Assembly: GCF_000428905.1 (NCBI RefSeq)
Contig: NZ_AUAV01000022.1
Location: forward strand, 47,430 to 111,429
Reading direction: 5' to 3'
Length of the DNA: 64,000 nucleotides
Source of the DNA: Brumicola pallidula DSM 14239 = ACAM 615
GTDB taxonomy: Bacteria; Pseudomonadota; Gammaproteobacteria; Enterobacterales; Alteromonadaceae
Position numbers and translations under genes: made by a program. Of this stretch, positions 49,613 through 58,700 are shown one piece after another. Below the pieces are notes generated by a model that was given only the letters and a program-made list of their open reading frames with translations, was not told the DNA's origin and made no database searches. Position 1 is the stretch's first letter. Each line of letters opens with the position of its first letter.

Positions 49613-50437
49613 ATGTTTAGACCACCCATTTTTGCTGCAATACTTATTGCTGCAACATCAATCCAAGGGCTGGAAGCAGCAGACAAAACGCACGCCACAT
49701 TTAGCTATGATATTTTTGCTGGAGGCGATAACATCGGAGATATGCAGGTTCAAATCATAAAAAAACCACAAGGTGGGTATCAAATTTTAGAGAGCACCAC
49801 GATTCAAAAAAGCAGTAACTGGGATGAAATAAACCTCAAATCAACAGCAAATGAATTGTATTCGCTTGAAAATAGACTTATTAGCGCAGATAAAAAGACC
49901 TTTGATCACACAAAAGCCTACTGGTCAAAAATAGATAGCTCTGGTGCCGATCTTTGGATGAGTTTTTCAGAAATAAAAAATTTCGCGGAAAAAGAAGAGA
50001 GTGAACTGCTTGGTTTTTCCATTGCAGTCTTAGGTAATTTCATCCCCCAGGCAGGCGAAGTTCTCGGACTTTCGCAACTTCTGTTCGCCGATACAAAAGC
50101 GGTACCAACAAGTATACGCTTGCCTAAAAATTCACATCACACCACGTTAGCCAACTTACCAAAATACTGGTCAATTCATCGACAAACGTTGCCCGCCGAA
50201 ATACGCTTATTAGATATTGAAACAACCTCAATTACTCAAATGAAAACTGAATACCTAGGGCTTAAAGTCAAGACTTTGGGTGGCAATGAAGTATCAACCA
50301 ATCACTACACCCTAACTTCAGAAAACAGGGCTCCTCTTAATATCTGGCTTGCGGTCGATGAAAACGATGTCCCTTATATTTTTGAACTCCAAATAGATAA
50401 TGAAAAAGGGCCCTTTATTATAAAACGTAAACCATGA
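49613..50437 (+). CDS. Exported protein, DUF3108/DUF6134-like, unknown function
   Basis: 274 residues with a Sec signal (MFRPPIFAAILIAATSIQGLEAA). The mature part is rich in beta-strands (ATFSYDIFAGGDNIGDMQVQIIKKPQGGYQILEST), a pattern seen in periplasmic DUF3108/DUF6134 proteins that resemble lipid-handling open barrels. The assignment is by pattern only. AGGAAT lies before the ATG. It is probably co-expressed with the DUF418-type gene 111 bp upstream. Confidence 0.6.
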   Translation: MFRPPIFAAILIAATSIQGLEAADKTHATFSYDIFAGGDNIGDMQVQIIKKPQGGYQILESTTIQKSSNWDEINLKSTANELYSLENRLISADKKTFDHTKAYWSKIDSSGADLWMSFSEIKNFAEKEESELLGFSIAVLGNFIPQAGEVLGLSQLLFADTKAVPTSIRLPKNSHHTTLANLPKYWSIHRQTLPAEIRLLDIETTSITQMKTEYLGLKVKTLGGNEVSTNHYTLTSENRAPLNIWLAVDENDVPYIFELQIDNEKGPFIIKRKP

Positions 50438-50553
50438 TGAGTAAATAATCAGGCAATACCTAAACCAACTGTTGGTTATTATTCCTTTTGCCTCCAGCGT
50501 CGCACTTATAACCACAACTGAATGACTTGGTCGAATTTCTTCGACCTTACATT

Positions 50554-51831
50554 TTACTTAAACAATATTTGAACTTCTCTGCCGCCAACAATGTTGCTCG
50601 TTGAATATTTCCAGCTTCCTTTATTACAAATTTTTTCAACCAGTATTAACCCTAAGCCATAACCATAGTCGGAATTATCCACATTAATCGGAGTTTCATT
50701 AATATCTACATTTTTTATAAGTGCCACTCGTTCATCCAAATTAATTTCAATTCGACCATTGTTTGTGTACTGCATTGCATTTCGTACGATATTGCCCAAA
50801 ACTATCTTGAATGAGGGAAAGTTGCAGGTGATGTTGGCATCAGCACAATTGATCGCAATATCAACATTTTTATTGGTCAATAGATAACGACTATCAGAGA
50901 CAATTGAGTTTATGGTCGACTTTAAATCAAACTCCGTTGTTTCAATGGATGAGCCTCCATCGTGATCTAACCACAGAAGTGTTTCTGAAAGCTGCTGCAT
51001 GTCCTTCACTGCATTTTCTATTCTCAAAAGTGGTACTGTTATTTTTGGAGAAACATGTTGAACTTCTAAATACATATTCATTAGCTCAACATTCACTGAG
51101 GAAACAGATATTGGTGTTCTTAATTCATGACTAGCCGCTCTGAGAAAAAACTTATCTTTCTCAATTAATCGTAAATTTTCATTCAATGACACTGCTAACG
51201 TGTTGGCAAGTTCATTGAGCTCTTCAAATTTAAAATTCGGAATATTTATAATCTTATTATTTTCGTTTAATTGTGATGTCCATTCTTTTAGATCTCTAAG
51301 AGGACGAATGAATTTTAACGTCATATAGACAATCATGAAAATAGATAGAATAAACGTGACAATGACCGCCCATAAAATGGGCTCAAAAGCCTCATTCAAA
51401 TAGGAATTGACTGACATTGACAGTTCTGAATCATCGGTTTTAAGATAAGCGATTGTCAGAAAATCATCTGCGTTTAGCTTTTTTCGTCCAATTAAGTAGA
51501 CACGATTGGATAGCTCAATAGACTTAAAACCAGTCCATGAACTATTTTTGCTAATATACAAAGCTAGGTCTTGAGGCATTTTTTCGGTGTCAGCATAAAA
51601 CAAAAAATCTTCATCTTTGGGCATTGGACTGGAGCGGTCTAACTGATATTCAGCAAGATATTGGTCAGACATTGAATCCATAATATAAATGATTGGAATG
51701 TCGGTGCCTTTATCGAAAATTTTAGCCCCTTTCCAAATAAAAAAAATCAATAATATCGAAACGATTATTATGCTTACGGATAAAACGTAATTTTTAACAC
51801 TCCAGTTACTGTTCTCTAATAGCAAAACCAT
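50554..51831 (-). CDS. Sensor histidine kinase with atypical ATP-lid
   Basis: 425 residues. Two membrane helices (about 14-33 and 151-172) bracket a periplasmic sensor of about 115 residues. A HAMP-like linker precedes the H-box AASHELRTPISV (His235), and the N-box is GNIVRNAMQ (about 346-354). The usual G1 DxGxG motif is replaced by a segment without that glycine pattern (NVDINETPINVDNSDY) before GYGLGLILVEK. It may still bind ATP, or act mainly as a phosphatase. Its start overlaps the response-regulator gene by 26 bp. Confidence 0.88.
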   Translation of the reverse strand: MVLLLENSNWSVKNYVLSVSIIIVSILLIFFIWKGAKIFDKGTDIPIIYIMDSMSDQYLAEYQLDRSSPMPKDEDFLFYADTEKMPQDLALYISKNSSWTGFKSIELSNRVYLIGRKKLNADDFLTIAYLKTDDSELSMSVNSYLNEAFEPILWAVIVTFILSIFMIVYMTLKFIRPLRDLKEWTSQLNENNKIINIPNFKFEELNELANTLAVSLNENLRLIEKDKFFLRAASHELRTPISVSSVNVELMNMYLEVQHVSPKITVPLLRIENAVKDMQQLSETLLWLDHDGGSSIETTEFDLKSTINSIVSDSRYLLTNKNVDIAINCADANITCNFPSFKIVLGNIVRNAMQYTNNGRIEINLDERVALIKNVDINETPINVDNSDYGYGLGLILVEKICNKGSWKYSTSNIVGGREVQILFK

Positions 51832-52471
51832 GCCCTCGTATTGTGTGAATAAGCGTTGGCCCCTGCCCTAAAACATGTCGAAGCTTATGCATATGAACTT
51901 TTAAATTATCGCTATCGGGCTGTTCTTCCCCCCAAATAGCAAAAAGCAATTCTTCTTTAGGAACGAGGTTCGGTGAATTACGCATTAATACTTCTAAAAT
52001 AGTCCAACAAATAGGCGTCAGTTCTAATTTTATACCTCCTCGAGAAACTGTCTTTTTTTGGATGTTCATTTCCAGATCATCAACTTTGAAAAACTTACTT
52101 AGCCCACTTTTTCGTTTTGATAACGAGTATATTCTGGCTAATAATTCGCTTAACGCGAATGGTTTTACTAAGTAATCATCAGCGCCAGAATCAAACCCGT
52201 CCAGTTTATCAGACAGAGTATCTCTTGCTGTTAACATGAGCACGGGTACATCAATTCCCTTTAGTCTTAATTGCGAACAAACCTTTAAACCGTTGATACC
52301 CGGTAAATTCACATCTAACACCAAAACGTCGTACACGTTGCTGCTGGCCAAGGAAAGCCCGGTATTACCATTGCCAGCGAAGTCATGTATGATATTTTTG
52401 AGAGCAAAGAACTCCAAAATACTGTTGGCTAAGTCAATGTTGTCCTCAACTAAAAGCACTCTCAAATTCAT
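51806..52471 (-). CDS. OmpR/PmrA-type response regulator
   Basis: 221 residues. Receiver domain with phospho-acceptor Asp53 (LVLDVNLPG), T/K switch residues in LMLTARD and VKPFAL, and a C-terminal winged helix (about 125-221, ending THIRGHGFAIREQ). It resembles the PmrA/QseB group. Its likely targets are the [A/G]GTTAA-N5-[A/G]GTTAA boxes of this region, because OmpR-type proteins bind tandem hexamers with an 11-bp period. It lies 154 bp downstream of the decarboxylase and may be read from the same strand. Confidence 0.93.
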   Translation of the reverse strand: MNLRVLLVEDNIDLANSILEFFALKNIIHDFAGNGNTGLSLASSNVYDVLVLDVNLPGINGLKVCSQLRLKGIDVPVLMLTARDTLSDKLDGFDSGADDYLVKPFALSELLARIYSLSKRKSGLSKFFKVDDLEMNIQKKTVSRGGIKLELTPICWTILEVLMRNSPNLVPKEELLFAIWGEEQPDSDNLKVHMHKLRHVLGQGPTLIHTIRGHGFAIREQ

Positions 52472-52625
52472 ATAATCACCATCCTTTTATATTAATGTTA
52501 CTTGCTCTGTATTGGCAAGAATCACAGAAAAGACTGACACTTTGATTTTGTTGTTACTTATTCTGTTTTCTGTCATCAGCAATGTAAAACTAACCCACAT
52601 ACAACTAATACTACTTTTACGCGCT

Positions 52626-53831
52626 TTAGAGAAGCACTTCCAATGCTTCTCCTTGGCTTAAAAATCCTTGCGGACTTGCTGATGCGCCGTAAGCCCCTGA
52701 TAACATGACCGCCACGTAGCCTCCTATTTCAGCAATCGGGAGGGATATATTGGATGCAATAATATCTAGTGGAGTGCATAAAGGACCCACAATATCGACA
52801 TGGTGGGTTACTTTTGATTCTATGCAATTGGCCAGCAGAACTGGATAATTTTTTCTAAATACCTGTCCTAAGTTACCAGAGTTGGCCAAATGATGATGCA
52901 TTCCACCGTCACATACCCAAAAGGTCTTGCCCCTTGACTCTTTAATGTCAACTATTTTACATAAATACATACCCGCATTTGCGACTAAAAACCGACCTAA
53001 CTCCAAATGGACCTCGGTATCCATTAACTGTTCATCCAATTCCTCTACTATTTTATGTAAACCCATGCACAAACTTTGAATATCCACAGGTACTTGGCCA
53101 CTATGATAATTAACGCCGATCCCACCACCTATATTAATTTGCTTGGGAATGACGTTTATTTGCTTAGATAATTCAAAGGCTAATTGCAAAGATTTTCGGT
53201 AAGACTCCAATAGTGAATCAACTGATAAATTTTGCGATCCACTAAAAATATGAAAGCCGACGAAATTTATTGATTGCTCATTCATCGTCGAAAAAACGTC
53301 AGCAAATACTTCAGCATCGATACCAAATTGTTTAGCGCCTCCAGACATCTTCATGGCGGCTCCCTTAAGTTCAAAATCAGGATTAATCCGGAATGCGACG
53401 TTTGCTTTTTTGTTGTGTAAGGTACATATTTGTTGGATCCGAACCAATTCAGTCTTTGATTCAACGTTTATAACCGCGCCGGAAATAATTGCTGCCAGCA
53501 GACTTTTTTGCGTTTTCCCTGGCCCTGCAATGCTGATCTTACGAGGATCTATGCCTGTACTTAGTGCAGTTAGCAACTCTTGATGAGAGGCTACATCTAA
53601 GCCATCGAGATAATTAGCGGCATGTGCAACTAAGTTAGGCATCGGGTTTGCTTTAATTGCATAATGTAGCTTTATCTTTTTCGGTAGTAAGTTTGTTAGG
53701 GCTATAATATTACTTTTAATTTTATTGCGATCATATACATAGCAGGGAGTACCACCCGCTATATGCTCTAGTTCACTGGGCGTTTTACCGGCAAAAATAA
53801 GTTGATTGTGTTTTTTATCGATTGATAACAT
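52626..53831 (-). CDS. PLP-dependent decarboxylase, exosortase-A-associated type
   Basis: 401 residues of the alanine-racemase-fold decarboxylase family (diaminopimelate/ornithine/arginine type). The Schiff-base lysine is K60 in HYAIKANP, the phosphate-binding glycines are GGGIG (235-239), and the catalytic Cys352 is in GPLCTPLD. The segment CDGGMHHHLANSGNLGQV is close to the exosortase-A-system decarboxylases. The substrate would be a basic or acidic amino acid, or a thioester-bound one. Its ATG directly follows the ligase stop, so the pair is coupled. Confidence 0.88.
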   Translation of the reverse strand: MLSIDKKHNQLIFAGKTPSELEHIAGGTPCYVYDRNKIKSNIIALTNLLPKKIKLHYAIKANPMPNLVAHAANYLDGLDVASHQELLTALSTGIDPRKISIAGPGKTQKSLLAAIISGAVINVESKTELVRIQQICTLHNKKANVAFRINPDFELKGAAMKMSGGAKQFGIDAEVFADVFSTMNEQSINFVGFHIFSGSQNLSVDSLLESYRKSLQLAFELSKQINVIPKQINIGGGIGVNYHSGQVPVDIQSLCMGLHKIVEELDEQLMDTEVHLELGRFLVANAGMYLCKIVDIKESRGKTFWVCDGGMHHHLANSGNLGQVFRKNYPVLLANCIESKVTHHVDIVGPLCTPLDIIASNISLPIAEIGGYVAVMLSGAYGASASPQGFLSQGEALEVLL

Positions 53832-55433
53832 TTACTGTAATTCCAAATTAGAAGATATCTCCTGAAAAATATTTTGATACTTTTCTTTCAGTGCTGTCTT
53901 GTTATGTTTGCCATTAGGATTTCTGGGTATTTCTATGCAAAAATCTATGTAATGTGGGCTCATATAAGTAGGTAAGTGTAAGCCGCAAAAACGCCTAATA
54001 GAGAGCAACAGATCGTTAACCTGCAAACCAGGTTTAACTGCTATTAGTGCAACAATACCCTGGCCTAAGTTTGTGTGTGGTACGCCAAATGCAACGATAT
54101 CTACTACCGAATCATGTTTATCGATAACGCTTTCAATTTCTTGCGGGCTCACCCTATACCCGGTGGTCTTGATCATGTCGTCATTACGTCCAACAAAATA
54201 CATAAAGCCTTCTTTGTCTTTGGTAACAATATCACCTGACCACACGGCTAACTGCTCGCTAGGTACTTCATTGATTCTATTTGGGCTTGGTTTAAATCTG
54301 TAGTCAGTCATTTCTTGGTTCGCCCAATATCCTTGGGCTACGAGAGGTCCAGCATGAACTAACTCTCCTTGCTCATAGGGCTCACATTCTTCACCATTGG
54401 CATTTATAATAAAAATTTTCGCATTTGGTATTGCTTTACCAATTGACTTAGGACGCTTCAATGCTTGTTCTGGCGGAAGAAAACAAGAACGGAAAGATTC
54501 GGTTAACCCGTACATCAAAAAGGGCTTAACGTTTGGCATTTCCCTTACAAGCTTTTTTAAAGTTTCTTCTGATAAGGAGCCGCCAGAGTTCGTTATATAT
54601 CGGAGATTTTGCGATGCTTCTTTAGGCCATTCCAGATTGGCAAGTTGATTCCACGCTGTAGGCACTAAAGCAAGCCCTGTAATCAATTCTTGTTGCACGA
54701 CTCTAATCAACTCTGCTGCAAACAAATAGTCAAATAAATAACAGCTACCGCCAGATAAAAACGAAATAGTCAATTGACTAAAGCCATAGTCAAAACTAAT
54801 TGGTAGCGCAAGTAACAAGCGATCAGATGAAGAACTATCTAGGTATTGAGCAACACTTTGCGCACCAAGAATTAAATTACGCTGAGTCAAGGTAACGCCT
54901 TTAGCTGGACCTGAACTTCCTGATGTATAGAATATTGCAGCGGTATCACTTTCTAAAATGTCTGGAAGAGAACTATCACGCAATGCGAGTGTGTGTAGTT
55001 GGAACCATGATAAAACGGTTGAGGAACTGACGTATTCATCAGTATCATCGGTTAACACAATATATTTTATTGCTACTGGTAAAACCGACTTTAGGATTTC
55101 ATATCGGGCCTTACTTGTTATAAGAATTGTTGCTGAACAATCAGACAGAATATGTCCTACTTGCGGTGATTTAAGCACTGGGTTGATAGGAACAAATATT
55201 CCTCCAGCAGCGCTTGTGGCAAAGATACTGATCACGCTTTCAAAGCATTTGGGTAAGAAAACAGCCACTCTTTCTGATTGATTCAGACCTAGCGACAAGA
55301 AAGAACGCGCGAGAGTTTCTATTTCTTCATTTAAGTGCGCATATGTTAACCATCGTTTCTTCTCGCCTATTGCAGGGCAATAAGGTCGTATCTCGGCTTG
55401 AACTTTTACCAGCTGATGAATTGTTTTTATCAT
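53832..55433 (-). CDS. AMP-forming acyl ligase, exosortase-A-associated type
   Basis: 533 residues. P-loop FYTSGSSGPAKG near residue 168 and a C-terminal NPNGKHNKTAL lysine region. The segment GLNQSERVAVFLPKCFESVISIFATSAAGGIFVPINPVLKSPQVGHIL is close to exosortase-A-associated acyl-CoA ligases (TIGR03098-like). With an acyl carrier protein in the same operon, it may load an acyl or aminoacyl group onto ACP rather than CoA. It lies between the acyltransferase and the decarboxylase. Confidence 0.87.
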   Translation of the reverse strand: MIKTIHQLVKVQAEIRPYCPAIGEKKRWLTYAHLNEEIETLARSFLSLGLNQSERVAVFLPKCFESVISIFATSAAGGIFVPINPVLKSPQVGHILSDCSATILITSKARYEILKSVLPVAIKYIVLTDDTDEYVSSSTVLSWFQLHTLALRDSSLPDILESDTAAIFYTSGSSGPAKGVTLTQRNLILGAQSVAQYLDSSSSDRLLLALPISFDYGFSQLTISFLSGGSCYLFDYLFAAELIRVVQQELITGLALVPTAWNQLANLEWPKEASQNLRYITNSGGSLSEETLKKLVREMPNVKPFLMYGLTESFRSCFLPPEQALKRPKSIGKAIPNAKIFIINANGEECEPYEQGELVHAGPLVAQGYWANQEMTDYRFKPSPNRINEVPSEQLAVWSGDIVTKDKEGFMYFVGRNDDMIKTTGYRVSPQEIESVIDKHDSVVDIVAFGVPHTNLGQGIVALIAVKPGLQVNDLLLSIRRFCGLHLPTYMSPHYIDFCIEIPRNPNGKHNKTALKEKYQNIFQEISSNLELQ

Positions 55434-55514
55434 TTAGAACCTAATATACTAATGGTGTTGTAAGTGTGTAATTGAATAAATTTGAGTTGCTGCCACCTCA
55501 AAAGGTATGCAGCT

Positions 55515-56363
55515 CTATCGCCATCTTTTGTAAAACCAGCACCATTGTTCTGGGTATTGCAGAATGATGCTTTCGAACTGTCGATATATTGCTTGCATTG
55601 CGAACTGAAAGGCTTTTGGTGATTGTCCTATGGGAAATTCAGAAACCGTTTCAATATGTATTATGTAAGTGTTGTCTTTTTGCAGCACCGCGTATGCAAT
55701 AAGCAATGGCGTTTTTGCATAGGCTGATAACATAGCTGGGCCAGCGGGAGCACCCGTTTGTAGCTGAAAGAAGTCAAGCTCGGTATCACTTCCGAAGTGG
55801 TCTGAGTGCAAACAAACAACACCGTTTGAACCCATTTTGCCTGCCAGAGCCAAGAATGCACCCGCTTGAGATTTATCCACACAACAGACACCGTTTTTCG
55901 CATAAACACTATGCAGGCCAGCAGCGAATTTAGGGACCCTGGAAAGGGTAGTAACTCTTCCTGTTAGCTTTTGCAATGCAAATGGAACCGCTTCGTAGCA
56001 ACTAAGATGCATAGTCGCGATGCTAAGAGGACCACCTGATGTGATTAAGGCTTTTGTTGCTGCATCCATCTCGAACGTGTATTCAATATCTTCAAACCAA
56101 AAATTTTCTAAAACGCCAAAAACGATATACTGATAAGCAGTGACTGCTAAATATCGTATTCTGTCATCACTTTTTTGATCCGGCATCGCAATTCGCAGAT
56201 TATTGATGGAACGTTTTCTTGTTTTAGGTGATAAAGCAAAAATTATTCGAGCAATGCCAAACGCTATTTTCTTTCTTGTTGCTCTATTTCGTAACTTGAA
56301 CAAGAAAATTATCACTAATATCGTCTTAGCTGCGACTCGTTGAGATAAGGTTAAGCCTTTCAT
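55515..56363 (-). CDS. LpxL/HtrB-like lysophospholipid acyltransferase
   Basis: 282 residues. One N-terminal hydrophobic segment (about 13-24), the catalytic H-x4-E motif HLSCYE (His119, Glu124), VVCLHSDHFGS, and the family end motif YPEQWCWFYKRWR. LpxL-type enzymes move an acyl chain from ACP to an amphipathic acceptor at the inner membrane. It overlaps the ACP gene by 4 bp, so the ACP is its likely donor. The acceptor is unknown; lipid A is possible but would not explain the neighbouring decarboxylase and ligase. Confidence 0.87.
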   Translation of the reverse strand: MKGLTLSQRVAAKTILVIIFLFKLRNRATRKKIAFGIARIIFALSPKTRKRSINNLRIAMPDQKSDDRIRYLAVTAYQYIVFGVLENFWFEDIEYTFEMDAATKALITSGGPLSIATMHLSCYEAVPFALQKLTGRVTTLSRVPKFAAGLHSVYAKNGVCCVDKSQAGAFLALAGKMGSNGVVCLHSDHFGSDTELDFFQLQTGAPAGPAMLSAYAKTPLLIAYAVLQKDNTYIIHIETVSEFPIGQSPKAFQFAMQAIYRQFESIILQYPEQWCWFYKRWR

Positions 56364-56605
56364 ACCGTTAATGGGTTTTTAATGAATGATGCTAAGTTAC
56401 CAAACGTTTCAAAGTGTTTAGCTTCGAGATCTGCGATATCAATCTCTAATGAAAATCGTTTTTCTATTTCTATTAAGAGTAAAACAATAGACATTGAGTC
56501 CAGCTCGCTTAATTCTCCCAATAACTTCGTACTGTGCATAAAATTTGAAGTGTCTATATTTAAAATTTCTGATAACACATTTTTTAACTGTTGATTATAT
56601 TCCAC
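56360..56605 (-). CDS. Dedicated acyl carrier protein
   Basis: 81 residues, acidic, with the phosphopantetheine serine in LDSMS (Ser37). It is more diverged than housekeeping AcpP and is coupled to the acyltransferase by an ATGA overlap. It is first in the operon ACP-acyltransferase-ligase-decarboxylase, transcribed from a 273-bp divergent gap with two response-regulator-type boxes. Confidence 0.9.
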   Translation of the reverse strand: MEYNQQLKNVLSEILNIDTSNFMHSTKLLGELSELDSMSIVLLLIEIEKRFSLEIDIADLEAKHFETFGNLASFIKNPLTV

Positions 56606-56647
56606 TGAGGACTCCTTATTTGATTAACTGCATTCTATAAACGAGTT

Positions 56648-56664
56648 AGTTAATAACTGGTTAA
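56648..56664 (+). promoter_or_regulatory. GTTAA direct repeat (box B1)
   Basis: AGTTAA-TAACT-GGTTAA, 11-bp period, in the gap between the ACP operon and the exported protein gene at 56879. It starts 43 bp upstream of the ACP ATG, though it is oriented towards the plus-strand gene. Confidence 0.5.
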
Positions 56665-56747
56665 TACAACAATAAAAATTAAATCTAGTTGTTTTAATCG
56701 AAATAATTGAGTGGCAGGTCAATTCTAAATACAAGTAAATGAAAACA

Positions 56748-56764
56748 TTAACCCCCCATTAACC
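56748..56764 (-). promoter_or_regulatory. GGTTAA direct repeat (box B2)
   Basis: Minus strand GGTTAA-TGGGG-GGTTAA, identical hexamers with 11-bp period, oriented towards the ACP operon. It adjoins a palindrome CCTACTT-CA-AAGTAGG (56763-56778). Confidence 0.55.
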
Positions 56765-56878
56765 TACTTCAAAGTAGGCTTCTACAAACTGATTGTTATG
56801 TATCTTTACTTTTAGAATAAAGCAATTTCATGAAGCCAATAACATTAAACCGCTTAAGCCGCGCGTTAGGATCGTAAT

Positions 56879-57406
56879 ATGCAAAAGAGAGTTTTCGTCC
56901 CTGTTTTTCTGTTTTTTTTAATGGGTGTTTCGTTACCGGTATTATCAGAAGATAAGTCTCTAATAAAACACTGTGAACCTATACATTTAAAGTCATCTGA
57001 AGGATGGTGGGTCAGCATCTATGATGATGGCTCCGGATCATATGGATTTGGCGCAGGCCTAGCTAGAATTAAGGTGGTCAAGAACACTTTTAGTTATGAA
57101 AAAGTGTATTCCGTATTTGCAAAAGCTTTTTATAATACAACTGAAAATACGCAAGAACCGCACATGGCCGTATCATGTTTTACAGATACCGCCGGATTGC
57201 CCGTTGAGCTCCATCTCGCACAGGATCAACCCCTATTAGGCGCGCTATTCCAGTTAGCTAGAGAAAATGCTCATCCACCCATGAACAAATTTGAAACACG
57301 TTCGCATTACCATGTTAAGTCTTTTTTGAGAGATAGCCCTTGGAATGTAAGCCCCCACATTTTACTCAACAAAGCTAACTCAGCTAATGCCAAAGCATCC
57401 AACTAA
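56879..57406 (+). CDS. Exported protein of unknown function
   Basis: 175 residues with a Sec signal (MQKRVFVPVFLFFLMGVSLPVLS). The mature protein has two cysteines (HCEPIHL and VSCFTD) that could form a disulphide and no family match I recognise. It faces the ACP operon across a gap with response-regulator-type boxes, so it may belong to the same regulon. The following gap (57407-57728) shows no supported gene, only a 7-bp hairpin near 57662-57681. Confidence 0.6.
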   Translation: MQKRVFVPVFLFFLMGVSLPVLSEDKSLIKHCEPIHLKSSEGWWVSIYDDGSGSYGFGAGLARIKVVKNTFSYEKVYSVFAKAFYNTTENTQEPHMAVSCFTDTAGLPVELHLAQDQPLLGALFQLARENAHPPMNKFETRSHYHVKSFLRDSPWNVSPHILLNKANSANAKASN

Positions 57407-57728
57407 CTTACCCGTCCCCTATCAAATACAGTTGTAAACACCTTTCATGATCATACCTTTGCCACAGACCTAGTGGTTATTGGTAAGCCCATATATGATT
57501 TTATAGCGTTGTAGTGCAAGCCAAGTGTGTTTTCCTTGATAGAGATGAACGTTTAACATTTAAACTGATGAAGTTAAAATTGTTAAGTCATTTATCGCGG
57601 GTGTTTTAATCGACCCGCAAGATCTCGGCATTACAACATTGGACTGACTCGGCCTTGACGAATGGCATCTTCATGGATGCCAAAACAAGTACAAGTGCAT
57701 ATTGCGGCGATTGTGTATAGCCGTAATG

Positions 57729-58607
57729 CTATTCATCGACAGTTTGTTTTGCACACTTGCGCGGCTGCCAACCCGTGCGCCCAAATGCATAACTGGCTTT
57801 ATGCGATAAACTTTCAGCGTGAATTACGTCCTTATATATTGTTCGTAATTCTCCAAAATTGATAGTTAAGGGGTTCGAGGATTCAAGTTGAGTGGTGAGA
57901 CCATAAATGGGTTTTTCATTTTCAGCTTGATACGTTCCAAACAGCCTGTCCCAGATTATTAAAATACCGCCATAATTCTTGTCGATATAGTCCGCATTTG
58001 TGGCATGGTGAACACGATGCACTGATGGCGTGTTAAGAATGCCGTCGAGCCAACCGAGCTTGCCTACCTTTTCTGTGTGGATCCATGTTTGATAGAGAAC
58101 CACAGCGAATAATGATGCTAAAATTTGTACTGCGTCGAACCCGATAAGAAGCAAGGGAATAAAAAACAGCCATTCATATAAACTCTCAAGCCAAGATAGA
58201 CGAAGTGCGGTGGTCAAATTATACTCTTGAGAAGAATGGTGGACACTATGGACAGCCCAGAGGATCCGTCGTTCATGTTCAATTCTATGCATCCAGTAAT
58301 AAGTGAAATCGACAGCGATAATTGCGAGTAGCCAGCTCCACCAAGTCACGGCAATCTTTGCGACGGCAAACTCCTCAACAAACAAAAAACCGATGATGAA
58401 GACGGCGCCAATCACCGTACTGTCTAGAATACGATTACCAATTTCGATGGCAACATTCGCCATAGTTTCCTTCCATCCTAGCCGCCGCTTTGTTGAAATA
58501 TCGAAGATTGTTTCAATAATTGTAAGTACGTAAAAGATAATTCCGATGATGACTACAGCGGTGAAAAAATCATTGTATTGTAATATTCGAGCGTCAATTT
58601 CATTCAT
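57729..58607 (-). CDS. Fatty-acid-hydroxylase/sterol-desaturase-family membrane enzyme
   Basis: 292 residues with about four membrane helices. The eight-histidine di-iron signature is visible: HRIEH (107-111), HSVHH (120-124) and HRVHH near residue 200. Family members hydroxylate or desaturate membrane lipids, ceramides, sterols or carotenoids. Lying between an MsbA-like exporter and the ACP operon, it may modify the acyl chain of the same product, but it is a separate minus-strand gene 93 bp after the exporter. That gap holds two copies of a 15-bp unit (58664-58693). Confidence 0.88.
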   Translation of the reverse strand: MNEIDARILQYNDFFTAVVIIGIIFYVLTIIETIFDISTKRRLGWKETMANVAIEIGNRILDSTVIGAVFIIGFLFVEEFAVAKIAVTWWSWLLAIIAVDFTYYWMHRIEHERRILWAVHSVHHSSQEYNLTTALRLSWLESLYEWLFFIPLLLIGFDAVQILASLFAVVLYQTWIHTEKVGKLGWLDGILNTPSVHRVHHATNADYIDKNYGGILIIWDRLFGTYQAENEKPIYGLTTQLESSNPLTINFGELRTIYKDVIHAESLSHKASYAFGRTGWQPRKCAKQTVDE

Positions 58608-58700
58608 AAGTGGTTCCGGTTCTATAATTTAATTTGATGGTTAGAGGAGCTAATGAGTTTTCCTGCTAATCGTTTTAGTGCTAATCGTTTTAGTGCTTTG

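Noticed and set aside
57600..57760. Degenerate plus-strand coding remnant (an interrupted frame reading DPQDLGITTLD)
   Set aside because: It is short, interrupted by a stop and matches no family I can name.
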